A DNA stretch of 64,000 nt from positions 114,493,972-114,557,971 of the forward strand of contig CM060958.1 of assembly GCA_030765055.1 (NCBI GenBank), given 5' to 3'. The notes under the pieces were generated by a model that worked only from the letters and a program-made list of their open reading frames with translations, had not been told where the DNA came from and searched no databases. How positions within the stretch are numbered: position 1 is the first letter of the stretch; every line of letters begins with the position of its first letter. The position numbers and the translations under genes were made by a program. Positions 35,000-46,607 of this stretch are shown piece by piece. This stretch comes from Mantis religiosa (taxonomy: Eukaryota; Arthropoda; Insecta; Mantodea; Mantidae).

Positions 35000-35160
35000 G
35001 TGATTTGCAATCGGGAGGTCGTGACTTCTATTTCAGTAGCTGATCATCCTGACTCGAGCATTTTCGAGGGTATCCCCTGGGCGCTAGGTGAATCCTGAGA
35101 AGGTTCTTTACAGCTCCCAGATTTCCTCTACCTCCGTTTCACCCTTCAATCTTTATCTGC
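35000..35160 (+). repeat. Old SINE-like fragment
   Basis: gatttgcaatcgggaggtcgtgactt and cccctgggcgctaggtgaatcc resemble the cloverleaf 3' half and body of SINE-B-type elements, but it is too diverged for a firm family call. Confidence 0.35.
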
Positions 35161-35313
35161 TTGGTTTGCCCGCCTCTATAGCGTATGTGGTAGCGTGTCT
35201 ACCTCACGTTCAAGAGGCCTCAAGTTCGAATCTCGATCAGGATGAGTTATCTGGATAACGTTTTTATCCGCGGTTTTCCCTTATCCTAAAAGATAAATGT
35301 AGGGTAACTAAGC

Positions 35314-35874
35314 TCACCGAGCGGAATGGTTCAGGCGGTTTCATATATGGCCCGCATTCGGAAGGTCCGGTTTCGATTCCCGTGACCAGCCCACCTGACC
35401 CGTGGGTATTTTCGTGGGTTTTCCCGGGTCACCAGGCGAATGGATTGTTGAATTACATTCCCCGAATTTGCTGTCCCTCCATTTCACCTCCATTACCATT
35501 TCACATCATCTCTCATCTGGTGGTCTCTTTCAGAGTGCGAAGTGTCGGTGGGAGTTTTGGCGCTGCATGGTAGGATGATATGCTTATGGTAAACACTTCC
35601 TCCTCCGGTAGGACGGGCTCCGGTCTGAGTAGACTTGGTAAGCGGTTTCCGGACCACAATTGGGTGAGATGCCGGCTTTAATTGCATGCCGGGGAGTTTC
35701 CAACCGGTAAATTGTAGGAACATTGCCCTCTGCACTGTCGTGGCACCCTGACACGGCCACCCTCTGTCTCCTTTTGCCTCATCCTTCCTGCCAGGGATGA
35801 TCCTCTTGGGGGCAGAGGGAAATAGACCAAGACTGATGGCAGTGCCGAATCCACTCTTTAAGTGAGTGTCCTGT
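35314..35874 (+). repeat. SINE-B copy 4 (nested in SINE-A)
   Basis: Full-length layout: head accgagcggaatggttcagg, B box ggtttcgattcccgtg, the ccgggtcaccaggcgaatgg block, then the 3' half to ccgaatccactcttta. The TSD is unclear (taactaagctc / taacatgctg). Confidence 0.85.
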
Positions 35875-35961
35875 CCTAACATGCTGTATGAACCCTGGGC
35901 TCATTTGAGCAATATTTCACCCATTTCATTTATTTCATTTATCATTTATTTTCTGACTTAA

Positions 35962-36201
35962 TGTTTTTTTTTTTAAATTTTTGACGACAGCACTAGGAGG
36001 GCCAAGACCTACCAACCCGACGGCTGTCCTCACGCCCACTTACGCAAGGCAGAGGTGGGCGATCATCCAACCGATACGGGGAGGAGATGTGATCAGCATC
36101 TCGGCATCCCCGGCCGCAATGCTGTTTTTCGTGACCAGGGTCGCTTACCTAGCGTAAGCTCCTTACTTTCCTCACGATGCTGAGTGGCACCGGACCTATA
36201 C
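35962..36201 (-). repeat. Repeat H, copy 2 (nested in SINE-A)
   Basis: Starts with a poly-T run (35964-35974), read as the poly-A tail of a minus-strand retroelement. The 7-bp direct repeat gacttaa borders it at 35955-35961 and 36202-36208. The body matches 8411-8590. The insertion behaviour supports H being a SINE-like element without an obvious tRNA head. Confidence 0.75.
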
Positions 36202-36599
36202 GACTTAACTTTGGAGGACGTAAATTAAAACAAAATTATCCGCTACATTTTTTTTGAGAGTTCACCCATGTTGGTAGATTTCTTGGATGCTGCATCGCTT
36301 TTTGTTAACTCCTTCCCCCTATTCTCACCGGTGCGGTCTATGGCTTCCAGGGGTATGCGTTCAACTGCAGCGGGGGTGGGACGCCACCGGGGACTTCAAC
36401 CTAAATTTCTCATCAGAAAAAGTAATAGGACCAGCAGAACATTGAACTGAAAATAATAGATGATTTAATTGAAGTTGTGGCATACATGCTTTGGGGATAT
36501 TTCTGAATATATTGCTTCTCTACCCCACTTTGGTGGAGCCTAATAGAATTGTCCTCTCTATCTTTTAAGAATACATTAAATAGTTATACTTTATCTACT

Positions 36600-36888
36600 T
36601 TTCATTTATCTACTACGTGTACTTAACCCCCAAAAAAGCATTTTCAGAAAGAAAAAAAAATGGTGTTTGTCTATGAACAACATAAGTCAAAAACGAAAAA
36701 TCGCTTGAAAACCAAATTTGGTTTTTAGGTTCAGCATTTTACAAGGATTCGATAGCAAGTTTTTCAAGAAAATTCCCTTCCTTAAACAACCCTTTAAGTG
36801 GAAAAGTTTTAGATAATTTTTATTCTGAGAAACTGCTCTAAAGTTCTGATTTTATTTTTCATATTCTCTCTTACCTTTTTAGATTTGT
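36600..36888 (+). repeat. Repeat L, copy 4, left part
   Basis: caaaaaagcattttcagaaag, gaacaacataagtcaaaaacg and aaatttggtttttaggttcagc match the L landmarks. Cut by SINE-A at about 36889. Confidence 0.7.
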
Positions 36889-37110
36889 TTAATATCCTCC
36901 AAAATAAGTCATATAGGAGGATGAACGAAATAGGTGAAATGATGCTAAAAATGATGGTCCATAGAGCTTAAGAGTTACCCGAAATTTTCGTTTAGGACAA
37001 GGAAGCACCGGAAAGAAAACATTATCCTGGTAACTCACCCTGACCTAGATTCGAACTTGGGACATCTTGAATGTCAGGCAGACACGCTACCCCCACACCA
37101 CAGAGACGCC
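36889..37110 (-). repeat. SINE-A copy 11 (nested in L)
   Basis: Diverged minus-strand SINE-A with antisense B box gattcgaacttggg. The head is mutated (ctacccccacaccacagaga). Confidence 0.82.
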
Positions 37111-37111
37111 C

Positions 37112-37575
37112 ACGTTTTTAATTGGAATCTATGTTTAAGGTCTGTTGATAAATTAACTGTGCCTATAGTTTTAATTTCCTGGGAATAACCTTAAAGTCCT
37201 CTTCATTCTGAATGAATTGTACATAACTGGTAAATCATAAGAGATATACAATATCTTGTTACATAAAATATAGATCTATTAAAGCACGCAAATATTTTTA
37301 AGCTGTATTCCTTGTTTCTGGTTTGAATTTTTTAATATCCATAATTTTATTAAATAGGAAGATTATTCGTCTTTTTATGTCCCGAGAATGCAGAAAACAA
37401 GGAAATGTCAAAGTCATCACATAGCGACAAGCTCTTAAAGGATTTGACTTTCACTTAAGCCTAGTGTATTCTCGTATTTACATTGTACCTATCAGGAAAT
37501 ATGTAATAAAACCATTTCTAGGGAAGGTTATATCCATTAACATGAAATAGAAGAATAAGTATTTTAAAGAATATT
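37112..37575 (+). repeat. Repeat L, copy 4, right part
   Basis: Carries cttcattctgaatgaattg, the tgactttcacttaagcc block and cattgtacctatcaggaaatatg. At 37537-37540 it has the unoccupied TTAA used by transposon U in copy 2. Confidence 0.75.
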
Positions 37576-38415
37576 TGGATAAAAATGAGTAGAGAAACTA
37601 ATGTGATTACACGTATTGGATTCCCCCCCCCCTATAATTTTAAGTCAAAATTCCCCAAAATGGCAAATGTATAATATTGTAACATAGATATGGGCCTGCT
37701 TTGTCGACAGAAGGCAAAAGCATTAGCTAGATATAACAGGACTGTTCTGACATCTTTCCACACCTCCAGAACATTCTAGAACCCTGTGAAATATTCTAGC
37801 GGCTATGTAAGCCAGCATATTTGCGAGTGAAGCAGTCATTGGAAAGTTGGTTTACTTCATTCTAAATGCTGTTATAAGCAAAATTGATTATTCCTTTGTA
37901 CATTTTGTACACAATTTGCATGTTACTCCATGCTACGTTACCCCATGAATTCTTTAAAATCTTGAAACCATCGACCTAACTCCTAGCAATATTCTAATGA
38001 GAAATGTGACATTCACTGACGGTATTTATGGCTGATTTGCTCCCTAGAAGAAAGGTTTTACAAAACGTTGAGTTTTGGATCGCTGAGCTTGATGGAAGTT
38101 CTTGCGCACAAACAGTTTTCAATTATGTTCACTTCATTGTTGCATGCTTCAGTGAGCAATTGGGAAACAGGTCACCAGCAATGCTCACTCCATGTGTCAT
38201 CGATTGGACCTTAGTACCCTATCACTTTATAGCCTACTTATCCAGCGAGCCTTCTTTGTGTTTCAGTAGCACAAAATATCCGGTTCTAAGGAAAATGTTT
38301 AGTAAACGAGAGGGTTCATAGATAATTACGTATATGTACTTCCTTATAGATACTTACTATGGGTACTACCCTGTACATTGAGACCTAATATATCCATTGT
38401 AGCTACCACTCCACA
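37576..38415. other. Unannotated DNA
   Basis: Contains a C10-type run near 37623 and a 97-codon plus-strand frame (38028-38321) with no recognisable motif. Confidence 0.4.
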
Positions 38416-38419
38416 GAAG

Positions 38420-38510
38420 GAAGAGATGAAGCGAAGACGCAAGCACAGGAGGCTACAGGTCGCAGGCAGTCAGGCCACAGAGACGCGTGGAAGTCCCTAA
38501 CAATTCCTGC
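38420..38510 (+). repeat. Repeat S, copy 2
   Basis: cacaggaggctacaggtcgc and gtggaagtccctaacaattcc match 2115-2190. Confidence 0.5.
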
Positions 38511-38589
38511 CTCGAAGATCCGTTCCACAGTGGAGCTGCCTAGAGAGACCGATAAACGATCCGTGGTCCAAGCAGCCCTCTAGAGCCCA

Positions 38590-38825
38590 CGCCATCTGTC
38601 TGGCACCAACACTCGTCTTTGGTTCCCGAAGTCACGGGTTTAGTCCCGGTGGAGGGTATTGGTCTTTTTTAGGGTATAAAAATGCATAGCATGACTTCTT
38701 TCGGAAGAGAAGTAAAGCCGGCGTTCAGGCTTCGTAGACTTAAGTCACGTTAAAGAATCCTAAATCTAATAAAGCTGCCTATGAGCAAAATTAGGTGGGT
38801 TTTCATGTCCTAATAGGATGGGACG
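38590..38825 (+). repeat. SINE-W (tRNA-derived, 3' conserved tail)
   Basis: The 3' half of a tRNA-like head is seen in ggttcccgaagtcacgggtt with a degraded B box (ggtttagtcccgg). The body has gagaagtaaagccggcg and gacttaagtcacgttaaaga, a tail type I associate with several invertebrate SINEs (from memory, unchecked). The 5' end is unclear. Confidence 0.5.
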
Positions 38826-38840
38826 CTTAGAATCACGGCA

Positions 38841-38887
38841 GACTTGGTGAGAGCCAAATGGTCTAACCACCCAGCCACGGCGCAGCC
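38841..38887 (-). repeat. SINE-F head fragment
   Basis: Antisense of the SINE-F head at 49298: ggtgagagccaaatggtcta then ccagccacggcgc. Only the first 50 or so bases of the family remain, abutting SINE-W. Confidence 0.7.
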
Positions 38888-38889
38888 AA

Positions 38890-39600
38890 ACAATAAAAAA
38901 TAAGACAATATACAATAAAACCTATCTATAAGAGCTAATCTTGGTCACCGTGAAGTTAGAAGAAAAAGCTCTTATAAGAAATGTTTGTTGAAAAATGAGT
39001 ACAGAAAGTCAGATAAGAGTAATACATGAGGTGGAAAACCAGTATGAACACCACTCGCTTATATAGGAACTTTCCAGAACGTTCGAGATGTCGAAACATC
39101 TATAAGGTTCTAGTTCTCTTACGAGAGTTCCTAGCGGTTTACATTGTAGAAGCGCATGGCTATCTTGTTTACGGTTCCGACTTACCTCACAAATATCTGT
39201 GGGTCATACACGCTGCATTACATAAGGGATTATGAAGTTTGAAACATTTTTAATTAATTTTATTGACACACCCACCACCTTCTGCAGATTTTGAGCCGTC
39301 TGTATAAATTAACATATGATTAGTATGTCTGCTCTTAATTCCACCATATAAACAACGATTTTCACTATCACTATTAGTAGTTTCAGTTTATGTTTAATAG
39401 CTGTGGATTGATACTTGGGTTTGACATCGTCAGGGTGGCAATTTGTGGGTATCCTTTGTCACCACTGAGCGGATAAATGTCTAATTCTCTGCAAGAACTG
39501 TCAGGTTATTTGTTCTCTGGACATTTCTTCAAACATTTGTTTCAGAAAAAGCATAGAAAGGTGAATAGCCAGAGAAAGCTTTTCTCTAAACATAATAAAG
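38890..39600. other. Unannotated DNA
   Basis: No element recognised. Confidence 0.4.
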
Positions 39601-39608
39601 TGTTATTA

Positions 39609-40802
39609 TGTGTTCCAAATGGGAAGAGTTCACGCCTGTAGCGAATCAGATGCGATACAGCCTTCAGCGTTACCATCTCGTTACCCCCACTCTTTTTATA
39701 TTTCCCTCTCTCGCACACTTGCGAGTCTTCTTGACGTTAGACGTAAGGGAACGCAAACTGAATTTTCCAAAGTTTTATAATAATGCAGTTGTTGAAATCA
39801 CAATTGCAGCATGGATATTCGTATATTATGCACATGGTTTAAATATTTAGTTTAAAATTAATTATAGTTTATGAATTACTTAATGTTCCAACACAACGAA
39901 AATACCAGCGGTGCATCCGTATAGTTGTGAATGTTACTTACGTTAATAGATAATTCGTCACTGTCATTGTCTTCATCGTTTGAGTACTGCAAATTCATGA
40001 TGATAGGTTCCAAAATCTCGTTACGTGCTACTTCTTTCCAAAAGTCGTCTTCTTGTAGTTTATCTGATGTCACATGCAGTTTTCCCAGTCTTGTTGTGTT
40101 CCTTGTCAATTTCTTCGTGAATATGTCGTTCAACGTCAGTCAGTTTAGACATATTATTTCTATTTGCAACATAATTTGAGCCCACATTAACTCAATTGGA
40201 TTGTTCCTGCTGTAGTAAGGGGGAAGGTGGATGGTATTTTATTGATCCAGCTGATACACTTTTTTATGGAAAAGTAACTGAATAGTACTGCTTTGAACTC
40301 TGTAGAGTAAATAGAGATTACGAACCATTCATAAACAAAGATATGTGACCAGATTACGTTCTGCAAGACCAGCAAGAAGTGTATTGTTCACTCTCTTCGA
40401 ATTTAACAAGCATCTTGGCTTAATCAAAATTTCTTTTATCACGTCATGTCAAATGTTTACGTTTCAGTTCTGAGTAATTTCAAATATACGTTCACGCATA
40501 CATGCCAACCAATAATGATATTCATTACATAGCTTACGTCGCAATCCATTGTTATAATGTAATGGTATCTACTTTATTTATTTGTATTAGAAAAAGTATT
40601 TGAGCTAACAATATGGGGTTTTTACGATTTTGTTAAATACTTTACTCTCTCCTTCCACATGGATCAGCTTTTGCAAAATCTGAAATTTTGTCTTAGCGCG
40701 AATAGTATTTATTAAAGATTGATTAGGTCACACTCCACTTAGGGGGAATGCAATACAACACTGCAGGACTCCGATTGGTTGCTCACCTTCCCATTTGAAA
40801 CG
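39609..40802 (-). mobile_element. DNA transposon T copy 2 (IS630/Tc1-like derivative)
   Basis: Uninterrupted inverted copy of 17862-19861 with TIRs tgtgttccaaatgggaag and cttcccatttgaaacg, bordered by TA (39607-39608, 40803-40804). On the minus strand, 40231-40178 encodes LPPYYSRNNPIELMWAQI, the block containing the third catalytic acidic residue (Glu) in IS630/Tc1 DDE transposases. After an in-frame stop (TGA) and a frameshift it is followed by DKLQEDDFWKEVARNEILEP and an acidic C-terminus at 40133-39876. The N-terminal two thirds of the transposase is missing. The same TGA is in copy 1, so both descend from a defective parent. Confidence 0.85.
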
Positions 40803-40804
40803 TA

Positions 40805-41345
40805 TAATAGTAGCTTTATTTTGGTATTTAAAGGTATCTCACCTGACTACAGCTACAGAACACTGACCGGGCTAGTGTAAAACGCTCCATCAGTTATCCT
40901 CAGAGCTTTCATTTGTATAGGATTTAGCATTTTAAAGAGTGTTTTGTGGTGCTGGATTAAAAACAATACATTTTTCTTATGACTAAATCATCCACAAAGA
41001 AATACATTAGCACGCGATTTCTCAGCAGGTTTAAGTAAATATCAAATTGCATGAAGCGAAAGTAAGCGTCGACGCATGTCTTTTGTTTTGTATGCCATGT
41101 CGGAGTATTTGTGCGTGAGGAAGAAAGGGTATTCAGTCCTTTTATTGCTGCCTTCTTTATGTCACTCGTGTTTGCTGATGAAAGAGCACTGTAATCGGAG
41201 GAATGCTTTGCTTATGTTTCCTTAATATCTACAAAGTGGGGTATTGCGTCATCGTGTCATGACATCCTCGCTGCTTTGCATATTCTCAATTTACTAACTT
41301 GAGTGAAGAGGCAAATGTTCTTTCTTTCTTGCCTACTTTCTTTTT
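40805..41345. other. Unannotated DNA
   Basis: No feature recognised before the microsatellite. Confidence 0.4.
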
Positions 41346-41348
41346 TAT

Positions 41349-41418
<70 letters not shown>
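41349..41418. repeat. C11 run followed by (CT)n microsatellite
   Basis: A run of C at 41349-41359 leads directly into CT repeats to 41418. Confidence 0.97.
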
Positions 41419-41423
<5 letters not shown>

Positions 41424-41507
41424 CATAAAGAAAGGGCAACAGGATCTGAAAGTGTTATATAGATATTTGTTAACAAAACTCAAACAAAAGTAAACCAACC
41501 AGATGCT

Positions 41508-41738
41508 CCAACCGCTTCTGCAGGTAGTAGTATCTGCCTCACATTCAAGAGGTCCCGAGTTCGAATCTCGGTCAGGGTATGTTATCTGGATAAAGTTTTT
41601 TCCGGAGTTTTCCCTTATTCTGAAAGGTGAAGGTCGGTTAACTCAAAACTTTACGGCTCCTGGGCACATTTGAGCATGATTTCACTCATTTCATTAATCT
41701 TCAGATATAAATGACGTTGGAACCGTAAATTAAAAGAA
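41508..41738 (+). repeat. SINE-A copy 7
   Basis: The head has lost most of its A-box side (ttctgcaggtagtagtatc). The B box gagttcgaatctcgg is intact, and the body and tail are diverged (gttggaaccgtaaattaaaa). Confidence 0.82.
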
Positions 41739-41739
41739 A

Positions 41740-42650
41740 TGCTCCAAGCTCTAGTTAGTTTTAAGGCTATAGAATCAGTTTGGCGTGAGTAGAATTCACT
41801 TCAGTGTTTTGCAACAGGAGTTTATGCTGATGGGATGATTGTATTTCTTGAAGCCTGCGCCGATCGTGTGGAACGGGGTTATTCTCACCTGATGTTCCAT
41901 GTTGTGACTGGAGTTGTGGGTTGTCTGCTGCCCTCCTGGATGGTGATGATGAAGCCACGATCTGAAGTTTTGGTTCAGATCTGGCACTCAGATGTATCGA
42001 TGTATATAAAAACATCTCCTGCGCTGCTTCAGTCTCTACATGAGATCCCTTTTCTCAGTCGTGGTCGCGAGCGAAAGAATCGTTTTTTTTTTTTAAATAT
42101 AATAAACATGCCACTAAATTCTTTTTACTTTAAAAATATCAAGATGTTCAATTTAATTTGTATTATGTATACAATTTTTCTATAAAACATGACAATAGTA
42201 TTGTATACCTTGATTACAATTTTCAGAAAACGGATATTAACTCTTTTACAAGGTTTCGCCACGGCACTGAATTTACGTCTGTTCACCGTAACGTTCTTCA
42301 ATAAAATGACGCCTTCTTTCCTCGCTGTTCTCCCACAATTATTGATTTTTCCTTCTCTCGTTGCCAGCACTACCAATAAAACATAATTTTTACTGGTTCA
42401 AGTCACACATTACATAATCTCATTTTTAAACTACCAATCATAAAACATTCACATCATATCACTTACATGTTGCGTCATCTCATGACCTACTGAATTTTAA
42501 CAATTTCCTTTCTTATTTATTTTAACCTGTCCATATCGATTAAATCATTACAATTCTTAGAGCCTAAACCAAAACAACGGTTACAGTTGTTTTATGCAAA
42601 ATCTTTTATTATATGTGGAAAGTAATGACTAAGAATGATAAATTCAGTAC
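41740..42650. other. Unannotated DNA
   Basis: Frames of 116 (plus, 41835) and 82-83 codons (minus) show no motif I recognise. Confidence 0.4.
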
Positions 42651-42659
42651 ATTTCAATA

Positions 42660-44360
42660 CGGTAGCCCTCTAAATCAGGACACAGACTCCATCTTTGTTG
42701 TGTAGATCGAAACACTTTTGCCAGTAGGTATAGCTGGCGTGATTGCTTCTATCGCTGCAGTTACTCGATTTCTCAATTGCTGTAAGGTGTTGATCTTCAA
42801 TTCATATACTTTGGACTTGAAACTCCAGACAAAGAGGTCTAGTGGTGTCAGATCTACAGAGCGGGCCGCCCAAATTCTAGGTGAACCACGACCGACCCAC
42901 CTACCATTGAAAACAACCGAGCGAGACGGCTCAGGCGGTTTGTCTGTGGCCCGCATTCGAGAGGACGGGGTTCGGCTCCCGTGGCCGAACTACCTGACCC
43001 ATGGCCTTTTTCGGGGGGTTTTCAGGGTCGCCAGGCGAATGCTGGGTAGGTTAATTACATCCCTCAAATCACCTGTCCCTCCATTTCACCTCAATTATCA
43101 TTTCATATCATCTCTCATCCGGTGGTCTCTTTCAGGTTAGAAGTGTTGGCCGGAGTCTCGGCGTTGCATGTCAGGATGATATGCTCCTGATAAACACTTC
43201 CTCCTTCGGTAGAACGGTGTCTGGTCTCCGAGCCAACTTGGTTGGTGGATTGCGGATCACAGTAGGTGGGATGCTGGCTGTACTTGCCTGCCGGGGAGTT
43301 TCCATTTGTAGGGACCATGGCTTCTACACTGTCGTGACTCCTTGTGACGGCCGCTCTCTGTCTCTTCTCGCCTCATCCTTTCTTTCGGGGATGCCCCACT
43401 TAGGGCATAGGTATAATAGGCCAAACCTGGAGTGCCAAGATCCCTCCGTATCATGATCTAGTCCAATCCAATCCAACCAGGGAAAACATCATTGAGGTGC
43501 TCACGATGAATGATTTCAAAATGGGATGGTGCACCATCTTGTTGGAAAACCACAGTATCTTGTACTGCAGCCTGTTCCGGGTAGCATGTCAAAGTACGTA
43601 ATTCTAGTTACTGTTGTTTCCGCAAATATGAAAGGCCGTTAAGTTTTGTTTTTGTTATTCCCAGCCACACATTTACTTTGGTGTGGTACTCTGCAACAGT
43701 ATTGGCTATTTGCCAGACCAAGTCCTACAATTGTGCCTATTAACAGGTCCACATGTGTGGTATATTACTACATGGCAAAGCGAGAAAGCATATCGGGAAA
43801 ATTCCGCAACACAGATTAATCTGTGGTCTGTTCAGATATAATGTCTTCTGGACAGCAATGTGCCATACATCGACAGGCACGAGAATACATTTCATATAGA
43901 CACATGCAGCTTTCAATAGCTCTTTTAGTGTTTCGTAACTTACTGTATGTCAACTTACTAATATTTCACTCTTCTAATCGACCAGATAAGATCCGATAAG
44001 GAACGATGGCGGCGATGGTCACCTGGTCTATTGAGTAATAGCTCATCACTGAACAACACATGTTCCGTTAGGTCTGAATTTCTGAAGGCACTTAACACGT
44101 CATCACACATAGTGTGTCGAGCTGCATAGTCTTCTTGTTGAAGCTTATGCATTACCTGGGCGTGATAAGGGTGTTTGAGCAGTTTGAAGCGCCAGGAACG
44201 CCATACAGTGCTTTGGGACTGTCCGGTCTTCTGGTTGATGCATCGGGATTCCGTGTGATGTCATTCAGTATGGTGTGCACGTCTTCTGGTGTTGTGGCAG
44301 GCCTTCGACTACGTGCTTCATCACAAGAGCTTGGATTTTTGCATATTTGCATGTTTTATT
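42660..44360 (-). pseudogene. Tc1/mariner-superfamily relic M7 (DUF4817-type), split by SINE-B
   Basis: Minus strand, N to C: ARSRRPATTPEDVHTILNDI (44320-44260, DUF4817/helix-turn-helix), then LQQEDYAARHTMCDDVLSAF and EHVLFSDELLL (44145-44030, first catalytic Asp in FSDE). A decayed middle (43940-43490) follows. After the SINE-B, SPRIWAARSVDLTPLDLFVW (42890-42830) gives the last acidic position, and LQQLRNRVTAAIEAITPAI gives the C-terminus. The order and spacing match the insect Tc1/mariner family whose members carry DUF4817 plus a DDE fold. Many stops and shifts are present and no TIRs were identified. Confidence 0.85.
42918..43481 (+). repeat. SINE-B copy 5 (nested in M7)
   Basis: Near-complete SINE-B with head cgagcgagacggctcaggcgg, a B-box region changed to gggttcggctcccg and the full 3' half. 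TSD gaaaacaac (42909-42917) / gaaaacatc (43482-43490), one mismatch. Confidence 0.9.
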
Positions 44361-44930
44361 CCTTGATAGTTAAACGTGTGCAAAGAGTAAGAAGTTCATT
44401 ACTGAAGTTATATGGTGCTTATAAATACGTATTTAAGGATTTAGTGCACATTAAACTAGTTTCCTCATATTTATGCATATATTTTACTTTTTTAGAAATT
44501 ATTCGTATAAATATTTCACCGTTACTTTAAAGAAGACTAGGATACCACAAAATTTATCTTTTATTGCTCTGTTTGTGTGGTACTTACGTATCATGTTTCT
44601 AAATCCATATAAAGTCACCAAACATAACAACCTAGCTATCAACAATGAGCGTTTCCTGATATAAAAATATGCCCCTCAACAGCTTAAACTAAATAGCATT
44701 CAACAATCATGCTGTAAAGATCGGTGCGGCCGTTGTATCATAAAACTTGATATGGTTTGTATTAATATTGCAGACAAGGCCGTCTGCTAATATATTAAAG
44801 TCTCAAAGAATTGAAAAGTGTCAAATACAGTTAACTTTTAAATTTGCACTATGTGCTGCTAATTGTAATGTCTGAATTGTGCGCAGTAGAAGGGTAATAT
44901 TACAATGCCGAAGGAAAAGAGCAGTAAAGC
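44361..44930. other. Unannotated AT-rich DNA
   Basis: May include the missing 5' end of M7. Nothing else recognised. Confidence 0.4.
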
Positions 44931-44939
44931 TTATTTGGT

Positions 44940-45295
44940 TTAATCATTTCTTTCACACTAGCCGTGTGTAGGCTAAAGTTTCGATGAGTAGAGCCAGACT
45001 GAAAAATTCAATGCTCTAGCCGGGATTTGAACCACGGATCTCCGTCCGGTTGCTCTAAACCACTGAGCTACTATGGCCAACATGCCGAGTAGCCACAAAA
45101 GGTGCGTGTCGCATTATATATGAGAACACCTAGTGGTTTACCGGGAAACATACGAGTCAGCTGGAGAATTGAATGTCAAGTTGGCATGCTGACCACAACA
45201 GCTCAGTGGTTTAGAGCAACCGGACAGAGACTGGGAGATCCCTGGTTCAAATTCCGGCTATGGTATTGAATTTTTCAGTCTGGCTCTACTCATCC
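44940..45295. repeat. SINE-D palindromic pair
   Basis: The left arm (about 44996-45085) is a minus-strand SINE-D tRNA-like unit and the right arm (about 45187-45280) a plus-strand one. They are separated by about 100 bp that includes the SINE-D leader (ggtttaccgggaaa). The arms share gaaaaattcaatg / cattgaatttttc and the tRNA-like core (gctctaaaccactgagct and its complement), so the RNA or single strand could fold back. The right arm B box is ggttcaaattccggc. Confidence 0.8.
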
Positions 45296-45358
45296 AAATC
45301 CTATTTAATTTATTGGATTAATGAAAATCCTACTCTCAAAAGATGAAAATATAACACT

Positions 45359-45595
45359 GCCCGCCTCGGTAGCGTAGATGGTAGCATGTCTGCCTCACGT
45401 TCAAGAGGTCCCGAGTTCGAATCTCGGTCAGGGTGAGTCACCTGGATAAGGCTTTTCCGGGGTTTTCCCTTATCCTAAAGGACGAATGTCGGGTAACTCT
45501 AAGCTCCATGGACTCTGGGCCCATTTGAGCATCACTTCCCCCATTGCATTCACCGTCCGATATGACTTAAAATAGTTAAAGGACGTAAATTATAA
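45359..45595 (+). repeat. SINE-A copy 8, best-preserved
   Basis: Complete, close to the apparent consensus: gcccgcctcggtagcgtag, B box gagttcgaatctcgg, and tail ttaaaggacgtaaatta. It is useful as the family reference in this window. The TSD is unclear (ataacactg / ataaatactg). Confidence 0.93.
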
Positions 45596-45970
45596 ATACT
45601 GTGTCAAGTGTGTTAAAACATCAAGTTTTATTTGTGTATTTTAAAAATCAAGACGATTTTGGAGTTATTGATTGTTGGTTTTATTTAACTAAAATAAATT
45701 CGTATTATTTTTATACCATTGTTATAGGTAACCTGCAACAAAATATTATAAATTACAAAACATCTACAAACAGCTGCTTATGGAAATATAAACACATTTT
45801 AAGTGCCAGAATAAAATCTTTTTTTTTTCATAAAATGGTGAAAAATACTTAATTGTTCATTGCAGTGAATACGACTAAAATTAAAATAGATTGAAAGAGA
45901 AACTAATAAATATTAATTAATTAGTGCCTATGTTTAAGAGTTTTCTATTTAATTAATTTGAGATTAATAT

Positions 45971-46318
45971 GGACACCGCGGTAGTGCAGTGGTTTCGTTC
46001 GCGGTTCTCGTTCTAAGGGTGCCGAGTTCGATTCCCGGCTCTGGGGGTTGGCGATTTTAAGTTGGCCGTATCCACGCCTTCACTCTGTTTAGCACATGTG
46101 AAGTGTTCTCTGTGCACAACGTGGTTCGGAATCTACGGTATAAGCTGTAGGTCCACTCGCCTTACCGTCTTCTCCGCTATCGCCCTGTCATTGGAGGTAT
46201 GGACACCGCCCTCTGGGTGCCTCCACCTGAGAAATGTGTCCGTCATGACGTGGTGGGGCGAGGTTACCACGAAGACCAAGGGTTGCCATATGGGGTGTGT
46301 TGGTAACCAACCGAGTTT
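45971..46318 (+). repeat. SINE-E copy 2
   Basis: Same order as 26052-26367 with an additional segment (gtttagcacatgtgaagtgt) in the body. B box gagttcgattcccggc is intact. No clear TSD. Confidence 0.88.
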
Positions 46319-46607
46319 AATAAATATGAGAAAGGTGAAATGTTGAGCTTTATTTTAAATGTGCATTATAAAGTTTTGCAGCATATTTAGCACATTTTTA
46401 GTGCACAGATCCATGCATATAAATCGGAGCTCTACTCATCAGCAACAGAGCCCGACCGTTTCGTTTCAGTACCAGGTCTCTAAAACTGTCCATCAACGCA
46501 AAGAAGGAATGTGCTCTCTTACACAGTGGGACAAGGATAGCGAATGTGTGTGACAGAAAACGCATACTACACAAGGAGCAGAACCTTTAAAAAAACATGC
46601 GCCCTAT

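Larger units (their letters stand above)
35168..36231 (+). repeat. SINE-A copy 12, host of two insertions
   Basis: The SINE-A head and first half lie at 35168-35313, the next part at about 35875-35961, and the tail (gacttaactttggaggacgtaaatta) at 36202-36231. Between these are a SINE-B (35314-35874) and repeat H (35962-36201). The host reads through in correct SINE-A order when both are removed. Confidence 0.85.

Noticed and set aside
35493..35882. 129-codon minus-strand frame
   Set aside because: A shadow of SINE-B copy 4. The same antisense text recurs in other SINE-B copies.
42718..43140. 140-codon plus-strand frame
   Set aside because: It crosses from the antisense strand of transposase M7 into SINE-B, so it is not a gene.
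45359..45435. A functional tRNA-Val-like gene
   Set aside because: It is the head of SINE-A and does not close a proper acceptor stem. The same sequence recurs many times.
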